A DNA stretch of 64,000 nt, taken from positions 1 to 64,000 of the forward strand of contig JAGFNK010000057.1 of NCBI GenBank assembly GCA_025769875.1, given 5' to 3'. Position numbers and translations under genes: made by a program. The stretch is from Russula earlei (taxonomy: Eukaryota; Basidiomycota; Agaricomycetes; Russulales; Russulaceae). Under the pieces are notes generated by a model that did not search any database, was not told the origin of the DNA, and saw only the letters and a program-made list of their open reading frames with translations. This document shows, piece after piece, positions 12,556 to 23,190 of this stretch (positions within the stretch are counted from its first letter, which is position 1; each line of letters opens with the position of its first letter).

Positions 12556-13150
12556 GCTAGCACGTTCATCTCTTTCCCTTGCGTCACTTCTTCATCCTTC
12601 ATTGACCCTCGATCATACCCCTCATCACCACGCCCAGCCTCGACGTCTGTCCTCTGTCAACGCGCGCACACGTCCCACTCACCTGACGCACTCGCGTCTC
12701 ATTCGTCGCATCGCCCTTGCTTCGAGGACTCGCAGTTGGATCATTTGTCTCTTTGTTATGGCATCTCATCTCCCTTTGTTACTATACTTTCAACTCTGTT
12801 TGTTCTGTCATTCGATCGGCCTTCCGCCACTGATGGTTTTCCACACGCGTTTCGGATGCCTACTCCTTTCCCTTTCATGCCCCTTGTGACCCAGTTCCCC
12901 TGCTTGTATATAAACCCACTGGGTACACTCCTAAATATAGATCAATCCAGTCGTTCCCCTCTTCCCTGTCCGCCTGCGTGAAAATCTCCTTTCGGTGTCG
13001 CCATGCACCCTCTTCTCACAAGCGCGTCGCGTTCGTATCCGTCCTCTCGGTTGCCTTGGTTGCTCACTGTCCTCTTCTGCTCACTCTGCCCTCAGCCCTG
13101 CTTCACGAACTCAAGCGCACCCCGCTCGCGAAAGCGATATTACGTGTTGG
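12556..13150. other. Gene-free spacer, C/T-rich
   Basis: Spacer between the F-box paralogs, pyrimidine-rich, with a TATATAAA near 12906. No supported frame. Confidence 0.5.
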
Positions 13151-13380
13151 TGTTGGAGGGCAGCAGCCGCTGCGTGACGCGCGACGGATCAACCGGACCG
13201 AGAATGTAAATTACACGCGTTTCGTTTGTTTTTCCGTTTTCCTCAGTCTTTCATACACAAGGCTGAGGTCAGTACTATACACTTTTTTATTACCACTTAC
13301 TTAAGCTAATAGTCACTATCCTACAGGTTAGCCACTAATCAATATAGTCTTTCATACACAAGACTGAGTCACTATCCTAA
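13151..13380 (+). repeat. Diverged, 3'-truncated solo LTR of the copia family
   Basis: It starts TGTTGGAGGGCAGCAGCC, matching the copia LTR start TGTTGGACATGCAGCC, and carries both hairpin blocks (CAGTCTTTCATACACAAG..) about 105 bp apart. The LTR end TTTCAACA is missing. The sequence switches at about 13380 to the F-box duplication. Because it has two hairpin blocks, it supports the 250-bp form as ancestral. Confidence 0.8.
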
Positions 13381-13570
13381 ATTACGAACCTGTGCTTCGT
13401 TCACAAGGCCAACTGCGGTGTAAATGTCAGGGCTGTTCAGGGCGTGGGTGACGCGCGCCTCTTCATCGCACATCCATATATAATTGTGCCCTTGCTCGTG
13501 ACTGTGGCGTAATCATCACCTCACTCCCAGACGCTACATCCTCATTGGCGAGCTTTCGCCTGTACCTTGA

Positions 13571-15175
13571 GTGAGTGTCACCATGCCCGGGCCTGAAGTC
13601 AGTAAGCTTCACATACTCTTCTTCAGCCTCTCCGTTATCACCTTTCTTCATTTCTCATTGGCTTCGTCCAGTCTTTACTGCCTTACACCGCCCGCTCCTC
13701 CACGATTGGTGGTCTTTCCCAAGACTCCTTCGAAGGAAGTCTTGGCGCACATTTCCAGGGTATGTCTTTTTTGCGCAATGTCCATGACGACCACTGACCA
13801 GTCGATTTCAGACCGGGTGACAATCAACACGCTCCCTGATGATGTACTCGTGGAAATATTCCATTTCTATGTGAATCATCGGCCCATATGGACAAGCGGA
13901 TGGCATACACTGGTCCATGTATGTGAAAGATGGCGATATATCGTGTTTGCATCGCCATGTCGCCTGAACCTGCGACTTGTGTACACAGGAAAACGGCCCG
14001 TGTCGGAGATGCTGCACGTCTGGCCAGTTTTGCCTGTGGTGATAAGTCATGATCCGACGTCATATGAATTCTCGAAGTCCTGGGGAAACGTAGCTGGTGC
14101 CCTCGAGTCGGAGCATCACCATCGCATACGTGAAATCGGCTTGCACTACATTCCAACATCACATTGGGAAAGATTCGCGACAGCGATGCAGAAACCATTT
14201 CCGAAGTTGACATTTCTGCAGTTCTGGGTAGAAAGCACTGTGACGTCCCTTCCAGATTCGTTCTTGGGTGGATCCGCCCCACTTTTGCGACATCTCTCGT
14301 TCAACAATTGTGCGTTTCCAGGAATTCTTAAACTACTATTGTCTTCCAATCAACTTGCCCTTCTTTGCCTTTGGAATATTCCCGATTCCGGTTACATTTC
14401 GCCCCAGGATTTGGTCACCGCCCTGTCGGTCATGTCCAGACTTAAAGACCTTTACCTCGGGTTCCAATCGCATCGATATCCTTCAAGCCGACCTCCACCT
14501 CCGCTCACACGCTCTGTCCTCCCCGCTCTCACCTTGCTTGAGTTCAAAGGCGTTCACGAGTACTTGGAGGACCTACTGGCCCAAATCGAGGCTCCCCTCA
14601 TCAACAAACTTGACATACAATTCTTCTTGGACCTCGACTTTGTCATCCCACAACTTCAACGGTTGATCAGTGACGCGGAATGGTTCAAGACGTGCGATAC
14701 AGCATTTGTGCGCACTTCCGAACGTGCGATCCGATTTTCGATGTTCAAAAAAACAACTTCGTTTCCGGAGCTCTCGTTGGAAATCAGGTGCAGAGAGCTG
14801 GATTGGCAGCTTGCATCGCTGGCCCAGGTCCGCAGGTCAACCTTTTCCCCCCTCTCCAATTTGGTACAGCTCGACATCGTGGATGGTGTTTCCCAACCGC
14901 ACTGGAAAGATGACATGGAAACCACACAATGGTTGGAACTCCTGGACCCGTTCACTGCCGTGAAGGATCTGCGCCTATCCGATCAAGTTGCGCCACATGT
15001 CTGCCAAGCGCTGGAAGAGCTCGCGGAAGAACGAGTAACAGACGTCTTACCCGCGCTGCAGAACATTTTCTTGAAGAGCCTCGATCCATTGGAATCTGTT
15101 CCGAAATATATTGAGGGATTCGTTGCTGCGCGAAAACTCTCTGGTCACCCTGTAGCTGTCTACCGTTGGGGATAG
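13571..15175 (+). CDS. F-box/LRR-like protein
   Basis: An uninterrupted 534-codon frame, likely a substrate adaptor for an SCF ubiquitin ligase. The F-box is INTLPDDVLVEIFHFY near 13820-13870, followed by WHTLVHVCERWRYIVF and then leucine-rich segments such as PLLRHLSFNNCAFPG, LLCLWNIPDSGYISP and AVKDLRLSDQVAP. A more conservative start is the ATG at 13778, directly before the F-box. The 70 residues upstream align only with the paralog's upstream region. No intron is needed. Its tandem partner lies at 11049-12555. The substrate cannot be inferred. Confidence 0.85.
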   Translation: MSVTMPGPEVSKLHILFFSLSVITFLHFSLASSSLYCLTPPAPPRLVVFPKTPSKEVLAHISRVCLFCAMSMTTTDQSISDRVTINTLPDDVLVEIFHFYVNHRPIWTSGWHTLVHVCERWRYIVFASPCRLNLRLVYTGKRPVSEMLHVWPVLPVVISHDPTSYEFSKSWGNVAGALESEHHHRIREIGLHYIPTSHWERFATAMQKPFPKLTFLQFWVESTVTSLPDSFLGGSAPLLRHLSFNNCAFPGILKLLLSSNQLALLCLWNIPDSGYISPQDLVTALSVMSRLKDLYLGFQSHRYPSSRPPPPLTRSVLPALTLLEFKGVHEYLEDLLAQIEAPLINKLDIQFFLDLDFVIPQLQRLISDAEWFKTCDTAFVRTSERAIRFSMFKKTTSFPELSLEIRCRELDWQLASLAQVRRSTFSPLSNLVQLDIVDGVSQPHWKDDMETTQWLELLDPFTAVKDLRLSDQVAPHVCQALEELAEERVTDVLPALQNIFLKSLDPLESVPKYIEGFVAARKLSGHPVAVYRWG

Positions 15176-15176
15176 G

Positions 15177-15549
15177 ACCTAGGGAGGATCGATGAGTTCT
15201 TGATGCTCCCCGTCTAGTTGGTTTGACATCATTTACTTTCTGTTTGCGATTGTCATTATTTGACACCATGCATTCTCCCACTTAATGTTATAACTAATTA
15301 CGGTAAATAATTGTTAGATAGCGGGAGAAAGTGGTCAGCCCTATCTAACACGCTAAAGCCGGTGCGGGAGACCGGCTGTGAGGGGCAATGCATTTACGCA
15401 TGAGCTTGGTAGGTAGGTCAGTGTGGGACTCAGGTACCTAGGGCAGCCTCCTTACCCACTAAAACCTCACGGCTTGGGAGCCAGTCAGGGGGGAGGTCCA
15501 TTTCTCTTTTAAGGAACTAGGGAGGTATTATCTCATTTTATTATCTTTG
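15177..15549. other. Probable LINE 3' tail or spacer
   Basis: Lies just past the C-terminal end of the LINE-like frame read on the minus strand. It contains no gene. It could be the 3' untranslated part of that element. Confidence 0.4.
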
Positions 15550-16260
15550 TTAGTCTTTGTTTATGACACTTACCCACCTGCTTTTGATTTTGCGTGTGGT
15601 GTGGGTTCGGCCATTTGTGCATCTTTCACATCTCAGGACCCAAATGAGGTATGCTGCTTCTGGTATTAGTATTTGTAGGAGGCGTCTAGCCCCTTTGGGG
15701 TGTGGGGGGTCATTTTCACTCGCGTTCTCAGGGGTTTCGGTTATCTGAGGGGATCTGGGATAGTGCTCACAGCCCATTATGGTGCGTAGGGTTATTTCAG
15801 GCCATAGATTAGGCCTGTGGCCACATTTCTCATTTGAGTGTCCATATAAGTCTGGGTGGTAAGCTTTCTGGGTTATGATATGGTTCATCGTTTCCGTAAC
15901 TCCACAGTTGGGGCATAGTTGGGTGCGGACTTCTTGCTCTGTGCATCTACTTGTTCGCACCTTATGATCCATACAAGATGGGGTGCTTCGGATATTGGAG
16001 TTTGGAGGAGCCGTGTGGCGCCAGTTAGTCCTGTTTTTGTGTTGCGTTGGTCAAAGGAGTCCTTTGAGGTATGAAAGGGGGTGGGGCGTGGCTTGTGGCG
16101 GTGGTGGCATCGGTTGTGGAGGTGGGGGTTTCGATCTCCAGTGGCGAGGGGGGGCCTGTTGTTGCTCAAGGGTAGTGGTGAGGGGGATTTTAAAGGTGAC
16201 ACAGTTTCATGGGGAGGGGCCAGAGTGTTTTATAGCAGGTTTATGTAGGTTTTACATTTG
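15550..16260 (-). pseudogene. LINE (Tad-like) reverse transcriptase C-terminal debris, partly duplicated
   Basis: The minus frame 15972-15550 has a Cys/His motif (CPNCGVTETMNHII) followed by RRLLQILIPEAAYLIWVLRC, as found near the C-terminus of basidiomycete Tad-like LINE proteins. Upstream (16202-15985) the second motif recurs as RLLQTPISEAPHLVWIIRC and then joins directly to the sequence preceding the Cys/His motif in a shifted frame. Two partial copies of the same end are therefore fused head to tail. No complete RT domain is present. Confidence 0.55.
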
Positions 16261-17103
16261 GGTGGGTGCTTAGTCTACCAGGGGAAGGGTGGTGGTGTAT
16301 GCGTTTCTCGCTGTTCGGCTTGGGGTCATGGGATCATGTAGTGTACAGGGGGTTAGGGTCTGTTCATCTGGCTCACAATGTCATGGCCATCTACGTTCTC
16401 GGAGTCAGTCTGGTTTCATTGTGTGGGATCCTCATGAGGTGATGGTGTCTGGTCTCAGAGGGGGGTGCGGGCTCAAGGTGGGGGATTGTATTTAGCCAGT
16501 CGGCGCTAGGTATGGGGGGAAGTCACGTACAATTTACTTGGTGTGAAGGGGGGCCATTGCTCTAAACGAAGGCTCGGGCGGGTGGCTCGAGCTCACTGTC
16601 ATCCTCACTGCCTATCCTTGCCCCGGCTTTGCCGTGGACCTGGTAGTGGTCGCGGTTCAATTCAATGCAAGGAGTTCTCAAACCTGAGACTCAGGCATGC
16701 TGAGAATGATCACGTGGTAGGACTTGTGTCTGAGCTCTGGGTTTGTTAGTAACAGGCCTCGGATCACGCTCGTATCTGTCGTGGGGCTCCACTAGAATTG
16801 CATCAGATGCCATTCGTCGAAAGACGGAAAACGAGTGGATCCAGCAGAGGCGGAATTGCAAAAAGAATCACACTAGGGGAAGACCAGACCTGCACTTGCA
16901 CAAACCAGACGAGCGAGAACATGCTTCAGGACGGAGACAGTCTGTGGGGCCCCGCCAATGCGAGGCAGGAAGCGATGCGGTGGCTTCAATGATCAAACTT
17001 GCGATCCGGTGTGCCTGGGACTCGTCCCTGTCAAGTCGGTGTCTTCGAGCGGCGGTCAGCTTTCAAATTGAAAAAAAAAAATCATCCCCATGTTGTAGAA
17101 TAA
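16261..17103. other. Gene-free stretch
   Basis: G/T-rich on the plus strand to about 16550, then mixed sequence. The open frames are short and have no recognisable domain. The last part is the 3' flank of the ETF-alpha gene. Confidence 0.5.
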
Positions 17104-18265
17104 CTACTGCTTGAGTTTCTCTACTAACTGTGGTACCGCTTCAAAAAGATCTGCTACAAGTCCGATATCTGCTACCTGGAATATCGGGGCATCCGGATCC
17201 TCAAAAGGCATCGTCAGTACGTGAGAATGAGAAGCGGAGAGACGGGTTCACCTTGTTTATTGCTACGATGAGCTTGGAATCTTTCATACCTGCTAGATGT
17301 TGTATAGCGCCAGAGATGCCGACGGCGATGTAAAGCTCGGGGGCCACCACTTTGCCAGTCTGTCCGACCTGTAGTGAGTTGTCTGCATATCCCGCATCGA
17401 CTGCTGCTCGCGAGGCCCCAAGGGCTGCCCCCAAAACATCGCTGAGCGGACCGAGCGTTGCCTGGAACGTCTCTGCGTTCTTGAGCGCACGCCCTCCAGA
17501 TACCACGCGAGTAGCAACCCCGAGCTCCGGCCGGTCAGACTTGGTGAGCTCTGTCTTCAAGCGTTGTGTTGGTGCATCGGTAACCTCAACGGGAGGAATC
17601 TCCTCAAGTGCAACGGACGCGCCATCATCTGATGGGGAAGCGGGGAACGCTGTCGAGCGCACAGTAAAGAATTTCAATGGCAAGGAAGAGGGGGCGCGGA
17701 CAGTCGCGATGGCATTTCCGGCATAGATTGGCCGTGAAAATGTGGTACTGTTTGAGGAGGAATCATGCGAGACAGAGATGATGTCAGAGACGGCGGGTAC
17801 GTCAAGCTTGGCGGCGACGCGCGGGAGGAGGGCCTTGGCAAAGGACGAATGGGCAGACACAACATGAGTATATGGAGAGTCGCTGGCCAGTAACTTTTCG
17901 AGGAGCGGAGAGACGATCTCTGGCAGCAGGGAAGAATACTGGGGTGCGGAGGAATGCAGGACGGACGAGAGTCCTTTCAGCCTGAGAGGGAAGCAGGGAT
18001 TGAGAAAGCGAAGGAATAGGAGAACAGACTGAACATACTTCTTTGCTCTCTCGAGGACGGTTGGTACTTGATCAGAACCACCTAGTATGAGACCTGTGAC
18101 CGACCCGCCGAGTTGCTGGGCTGCTGTCAAGGCCGAAAGTGAAGCAGACTCTATGGTGCCATTTTTGTGCTCGAGAAAAACGAGTGCATGGGGTGATTTC
18201 GCAGTCGCGTATGTGCGCGTGATGATTCTGTGGGAAGTGACAAGTGAGCGTGCACGGAGCATCAC
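17104..18265 (-). CDS. Electron transfer flavoprotein subunit alpha, mitochondrial
   Basis: The ETF alpha subunit, with the beta subunit, carries electrons from mitochondrial acyl-CoA and other dehydrogenases to ETF-ubiquinone oxidoreductase. The start at 18265 gives a basic, hydroxylated N-terminus ([14 protein letters not shown]) suited to matrix targeting; an ATG at 18262 is equivalent. Recognisable parts are [56 protein letters not shown] and the FAD-binding block [19 protein letters not shown]. An intron at 17982-18038 is 57 nt with no stop, so retention would insert 19 residues in frame. A second intron near 17208-17257 precedes the last exon ([15 protein letters not shown]), ending in the stop at 17104-17106. 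No frame break. Divergent from PEX5. Confidence 0.95.
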
Positions 18266-18414
18266 CGAGAGTGTTTTAGGTGTCGAGGTTCAGACAGACA
18301 GCAGATAGCAGATAGAGCCGGAACTTGGGATGCCGTAGAATCACGTGAGGGGACGTCCTTGCTCCTCTCTTAAGACGTCTCCAGAGGCAGGGTGCTCCGC
18401 TCTACGCTTCCAGA
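18266..18414. promoter_or_regulatory. Bidirectional promoter between ETF-alpha and PEX5
   Basis: Only 149 bp separate the two start codons. ETF-alpha reads left and PEX5 reads right, so the regulatory sequence must be shared or overlapping. This would suit joint control of mitochondrial and peroxisomal fatty-acid oxidation, but that is inference. I see no clear named site. Confidence 0.55.
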
Positions 18415-20820
18415 ATGTCTCTCGCAGGTCTCATGTCAGGCGCCGACTGCGCAGTCCAAGTCAATCCTCTCTCGCAAGTGCTCAAACACACAGATGACGA
18501 TCGCAGTTTACAACGGGTCTGTCTCATCGCCTCAACTTGCTTTGCAATGCAACTCACGAGAGCTTCAGGACACGATTTCTGGACCGTCATCATCGAGAGT
18601 CAGCTAACCAGATCCTTAGTCGACTTTTCTACGCTTAACATTGTCGTCTCTAGCTCCACCATCTTCCCTCGGCATCCAACAACGCTCTTGCCGAGCACGA
18701 CATGGCGATGGCCCGTCAATTTTTCGATTCACGAAAGGCCTCTGTTCTTGGGCCTTCCTTCTCTCCAGCGCCGATACATGACTTGATGTCACGTCAGCTT
18801 CCACTCATCCCTGCAAGCCACAACGCCGCGCCAAACTTCGATGTTGCCTGGGCAGAGATTCAGCGCGTTACAGCCTTACCGCAAAATCCTTCCTCCCCAG
18901 GAGCTTGGGCAAGCGAGTTCAGTCCAGGTCTCTTTGCCTCTGGTCCTGTGCTCCAGCAGGGCACCACCCCAGCGAATGGTGCGTAGGTGTATTAACTCGA
19001 TCAGAAACATAAATTCTGATGGAGGGAAAAGCGACACAAGGCCCATATCTAGCCGGAAATGTCTTTGGGCCGGTGGCAAACCGCTTCTGTCTTAATGCAA
19101 TGCCCCAAATGTTCAGTCAAGGCTTGGATACGCGTTCGCCGGTTGTGGATATCAAAGGCAAGGGGAAGTTCAAGGAGACCGATTTCGACGCTGCGTTTGC
19201 ACAACTCGGGACATCGTTTGAGATCGGCATCCGCCAAGATCGAAGACCCGGTGGAAGAACTAGAAAAGGATCTCAGTCAGGCCAAGCTGGACAATTTCCC
19301 CGAAGTTACCCCGGAGGATGCGATTCGTAACGTCGAGTTTAAAAGGTTCGTAGCTCATCCGCGCCAACTGTAGGTACTCTGACGGCGTGTAGCGTATGGG
19401 AGCAGATGCAGAATTCCGACATTCCTCCCAATCCTGAGGAAATCGCCAAATGGGAGCAAGAGTTCAATCAACTTATGAATTCACAGCGCGAGGACGGCGA
19501 GTGGGACTTATTCTGCCGGAATCCAACAAGCTTGGGAAGACAGTGCCGCACAGTTGGACGATTCATTCGGTCTCGGCCTGAAATTCGACAATGAAGGAAT
19601 ACCCATCCTCGGTCCCTATGTCTTTGGTCTGTTCTCGTACGACTTTCCCTTTCCGCCATGCTCACTGATCATAGAGGAAAATAACAAATTTCCTCGACCC
19701 GTCGTCTTCTACCCAATCCCCACTAGTCCCTGGCCAAGCAAATGCTCGACCAAAACGCCCCACTTTCTGAGGTTGCGCTGCTTCTCGAAGCGGCCATTAA
19801 AAAGGGCGAGCTGGGCCAGGGTGGTTATGAGGCGTGGATTCCTTCTTGGCGAAACCCGCAACATGGACGAGCGCGAGGAGGCAGGAATGAAAGCGCTTAC
19901 AGAAGGCGTGCGTCTCGCTGAGGAAGCCGACGGCGCGGGAGCAGGGATGCTTGTATGTCATTTGTGCTCTGTTCCAATCCACGGCCTGCTGACGGAGTCT
20001 TGTAATAGTCCCTGGCAATCTCGTACACGAATGAATCGTTCGATCGCGCTTCTCATTCGATGCTGCTGCGGTGGTTGCGTGCACGCTTCCCAGACGCACC
20101 GATTCCGCCTGAGGCGCCCGAGGCCCTTACCCAGTCCTCATGGCATTCGCGTGATGTCGTCACTGAGGCGCTCCTGAATGTGGCGCGTACGCAACACGCA
20201 CAGGGGGTGATCGACCCCGACGTTCAATTAGCCCTCGGCGTTCTGTTTTACACTAATGGCACATACGATCGTGCTAAAGATTGCTTCGAAGCGGCCCTGA
20301 GTGTCCGACCAACAGTAAACATTTCTCCCCCATCTTCCAACTAGACGAAAATATTCATTCTATGCGCAGGACTATCTGTTATGGAACCGTTTGGGCTCAT
20401 CACTCTCCAATGGAAACCAGCCTGAAGAATCTCTCGGCGCCTACCGCGAAGCGCTGATGTTGCGGCCCACGTATACTCGTGCGATTTACAATGTCGGCGT
20501 TGCTTGTAAGTGACGTATAAGCAATGTAGCCAGGTGCATTTATTCATGCACTTGTCTCTCGCACAGGTTTGAACATTGGTGCCCACAAGGAGGCAGCAGA
20601 GCATTTTTTGAGCGCGCTGTCCATGCAAGAAGCAACCGGGGAGAAGAGCAAGCAGCTGTTGCAGACACTCCGCCGAGCTTTCCTCGCACTGGTACGTTTC
20701 CCTCCCTCCGATGAGATACACGGTAGTGATTGCTTCTATCAGGATCGCAAGGATCTTGCAGATCTCACGAACGAGAACCCCAATCTAGACATCTTCCGTA
20801 CGGAAGGTTTTGATTTCTAG
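18415..20820 (+). CDS. PEX5: Peroxisomal import receptor PEX5, with five single-base frame breaks
   Basis: PEX5 binds PTS1 cargo in the cytosol through its TPR domain and docks at the peroxisome. The N-terminus has the conserved cysteine ([19 protein letters not shown], Cys12), the site used in the family for export ubiquitination. WxxxF-type motifs WASEF (about 18907) and WEQEF (about 19450) follow. TPR repeats fill the second half (for example [59 protein letters not shown]) up to the stop at 20818. I infer eight introns. Between 19230 and 19840 the conserved protein moves frame five times, each time by +1, near 19230, 19522, 19691, 19727 and 19840, with no possible intron. The first 0.8 kb and last 1 kb are clean. 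Either the sequence has errors here or this copy is broken. Confidence 0.9.
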
Positions 20821-20972
20821 CACAAACGTTATCGCTACTGTTGAGCCATGTCAGTGCAACCACCGATGTCGATGTCAATAATGTTATGTAGCATTGCATT
20901 AACTGATACCTGTGCCTACAAATAATCACATATTGCTATACGGCTTTATCTATTGAACGGAATTCCCCCGTA

Positions 20973-22917
20973 TCAATGGTCGCCCGCTTTCCCCTCTGGT
21001 CGGCGGGTCTTAAACACCCCTCGTTTGCGGACGCCTTCAATGAGTTCCTCGATATTGCGACTTGCCTCGTCCAAAGAGCCAACCCGTTTCCGGCCTATTC
21101 TCAAGAAAAGCTCAGCCTGCGGGGAGAGGAAAAGAACAGGTGCCCCTGAAGAGTACTGCTCACCGACAATGGCCCAGTTCCTCGTGCTCGGGATCCGCAG
21201 CACCTCGACCTCCACGGCCCACCCACAGTATACGCTCAGCGCGGCCAGCCACACCCGATACAGCGCGTACGAGCTGCCCGCGCCCTCCCCAGTCCGGTTC
21301 CGATTCCCGTCACCGCCGAGGTTGAGCGTCCCGGCGTCCACGGCGCAGAAAGGCACGTCCCGCGCGCGGTCGAATCGCGCGTCGAGCGCCCAGGCGCAGC
21401 ACGGGATGGAGAGGTAGCCCGAGGCGCGGACGAGCGTCGAGAGCGGGGCCATCCACGGCGTGAGCTCGTCCGCGTGGTTCCCGATCAGGAAGCACCCTTC
21501 GGGGAGGAGGACGTCCAGGCCTACGTCCGCGTTTTTCGCGTTCCCGTGGCCGCTGCTGCCGTTGGTGCTGCTGGCGCTGCCGGCGCCGCTGTTGGTGGTG
21601 GTGTGGTTGCCGTCCTCCTCCTGCTGATCGTCGTCATTCTCGGTTGTTGTTCTGGAAAGGTCGGGACCGTGGTCGTAGCCGGCGCCGGGGTGGATGTGTC
21701 GTTGCTCCGCCGTCGGGACTGCTCCTCCTCCGCCTAGGGGCGATGCGGCAGTCGGATCGAGCGCGCGCACGACGAGGCGCGACTGCGTTGAACGCGGGTA
21801 GGAAGTCCAGGACTTGCGCGCGCGCAGGTCGATGCCGTAGCCCGCGTAGCCCTCCGAGACGAGGATGTGTGTGAGCAGACCGTTGCCACAGCCCAGGTCG
21901 GCGAAGCCCCCCGGAGGGCGGGGCCAACGCCGCCAGGGTTCCGCGCCCGTGGTGGGCCCCGGAGCCCCGGTTGCGTTTGCGTTTGCGTTTGCGGTGGCGG
22001 TGGAGGGGCTGGGATCGGCATCGGTCGGGACGGTCTCGGGGCCGTAGGTGTCTTTCCAAAGAAGCATGAGGAAAGTCGCGATGCCGATGTCCTGAAAACG
22101 TGCCCGCGAGATGTGTACATGATGATCAGAGACCTCGTGGACGAGAGGGAGGGGGTGGGCGCGGTACCTCGAAGACGTGCTTGAGCGGGTCGGTCACCTC
22201 TTGCCAGCGGTCGATGAGGTGCTTGTGCCGCTCGCGCATCACCTGGTAGAGGTCCTGGTACGTCTCGCGAGGAACGAGGACGTCGTGCGCGACGCGCTTC
22301 TTGTATTGCGTGAGCGCGCCCCAGCCGTAGCGGTGCAGCGTCTCGAGCAGCGAGAGACACGTGCGGTATAAACGGGCCCCGGGGTCGAGGGACGTCCCGG
22401 GGAGCGGGACGGCCTCGATGCGCAGCGCCGCCGGGCCGGAGGTGGTGGTGGAGGGGACGTGGCGAAAGGCGAGGTGCGTCACCGTCGGGTGGTAGTACGG
22501 CAAGGCGGCGTCCGAGGCGAGCACCGGCGTGAGCACGAGCACGACGGGATGGAGGGACTCCTCCGGGTCCGCGTCGTCGTCGGTCGGACGGGAGGGCGCG
22601 TAGAGCGTGCAATGCTGCTCGAGACCCGAGTCGCGCGTCGGGCGGCGTGGGAGGAGCCTGCGGTGTATGTTGCGGACGGGCCGCAGGCCCTGGAGAGCGG
22701 GGACGAGGTCGGGGAAGCCCGCGACGGAGTCCTGGACGAGGTCGGATCGCAGGATGAGCGTCGAGTTGTACTCGGGGTGATGGACGAGCTGAGAGACGGC
22801 GGCTTGGAACTGTCAGCGGAGGAGATTGGCGTCGGGGGGACAGAGGTGGGCATCGGTCGAACGTACGAGGGCGGGGGGAAAGTGTGCGGGACAGGTGATC
22901 ATTGGTGTCCATGTCAT
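20973..22917 (-). CDS. TRM44: tRNA (uracil-O(2'))-methyltransferase TRM44
   Basis: Trm44 methylates the 2'-OH of U44 in tRNA-Ser using SAM. Exon 1 from 22917 encodes MTWTPMITCPAHFPPAL; after a short intron the protein continues FQAAVSQLVHHPEYNSTLIL, LFRT-like RLYRTCLSLLETLHRYGWGA and YKKRVAHDVLVPRETYQDLY. A second intron (about 22067-22168) leads to DIGIATFLMLLWKDTYGP. The SAM-binding motif is FADLGCGNGLLTHILVSEGY (about 21870-21900), with GYGIDLRARKSW and later LLPEGCFLIGNHADELTPW and SIPCCAWALD. A low-complexity insert rich in Asp, Asn and Gly (about 21560-21720) separates the last two blocks. The frame is clean throughout. The gene is very GC-rich, which creates long spurious frames on both strands. 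It is convergent with PEX5. Confidence 0.93.
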
Positions 22918-23190
22918 GTTCGCGTTGCCGTCATGTCGAAGAGGATCGATGTCTGCATTGCATGGAGACGGACTGAACGGTGGGCGAGTGATGGCCAAGG
23001 CCATGGATGAGAACGCTATCTGTATCCCTTGTATCAGCACCAGTCATGCATCGTCGTCGTGATATTGTTCACCTCACCGCCAAAGGATGAAGGATTCAAT
23101 TGTTTTTTGCTGTTGCTGACACAACAAGTAGGCAAGACCGAGTCGGCCATTTCTCCTGTTCGGTGTAATACGCATACGCAAGCAAACTTG

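Larger units (their letters stand above)
10863..15176 (+). repeat. Tandem duplication carrying two F-box paralogs
   Basis: The block 10863 to about 12556 is homologous to 13381 to about 15176. Similarity begins upstream of the genes (attatgaacctg versus attacgaacctg) and ends at the stop codons. The second unit starts within one or two bases of the broken end of the solo LTR at 13151-13380. Confidence 0.85.

Noticed and set aside
21734..22912. Long minus-strand frame rich in Arg and Pro over TRM44, and long plus-strand frames in the same region
   Set aside because: These are composition artefacts of a GC-rich gene. The TRM44 frame alone shows domain conservation.
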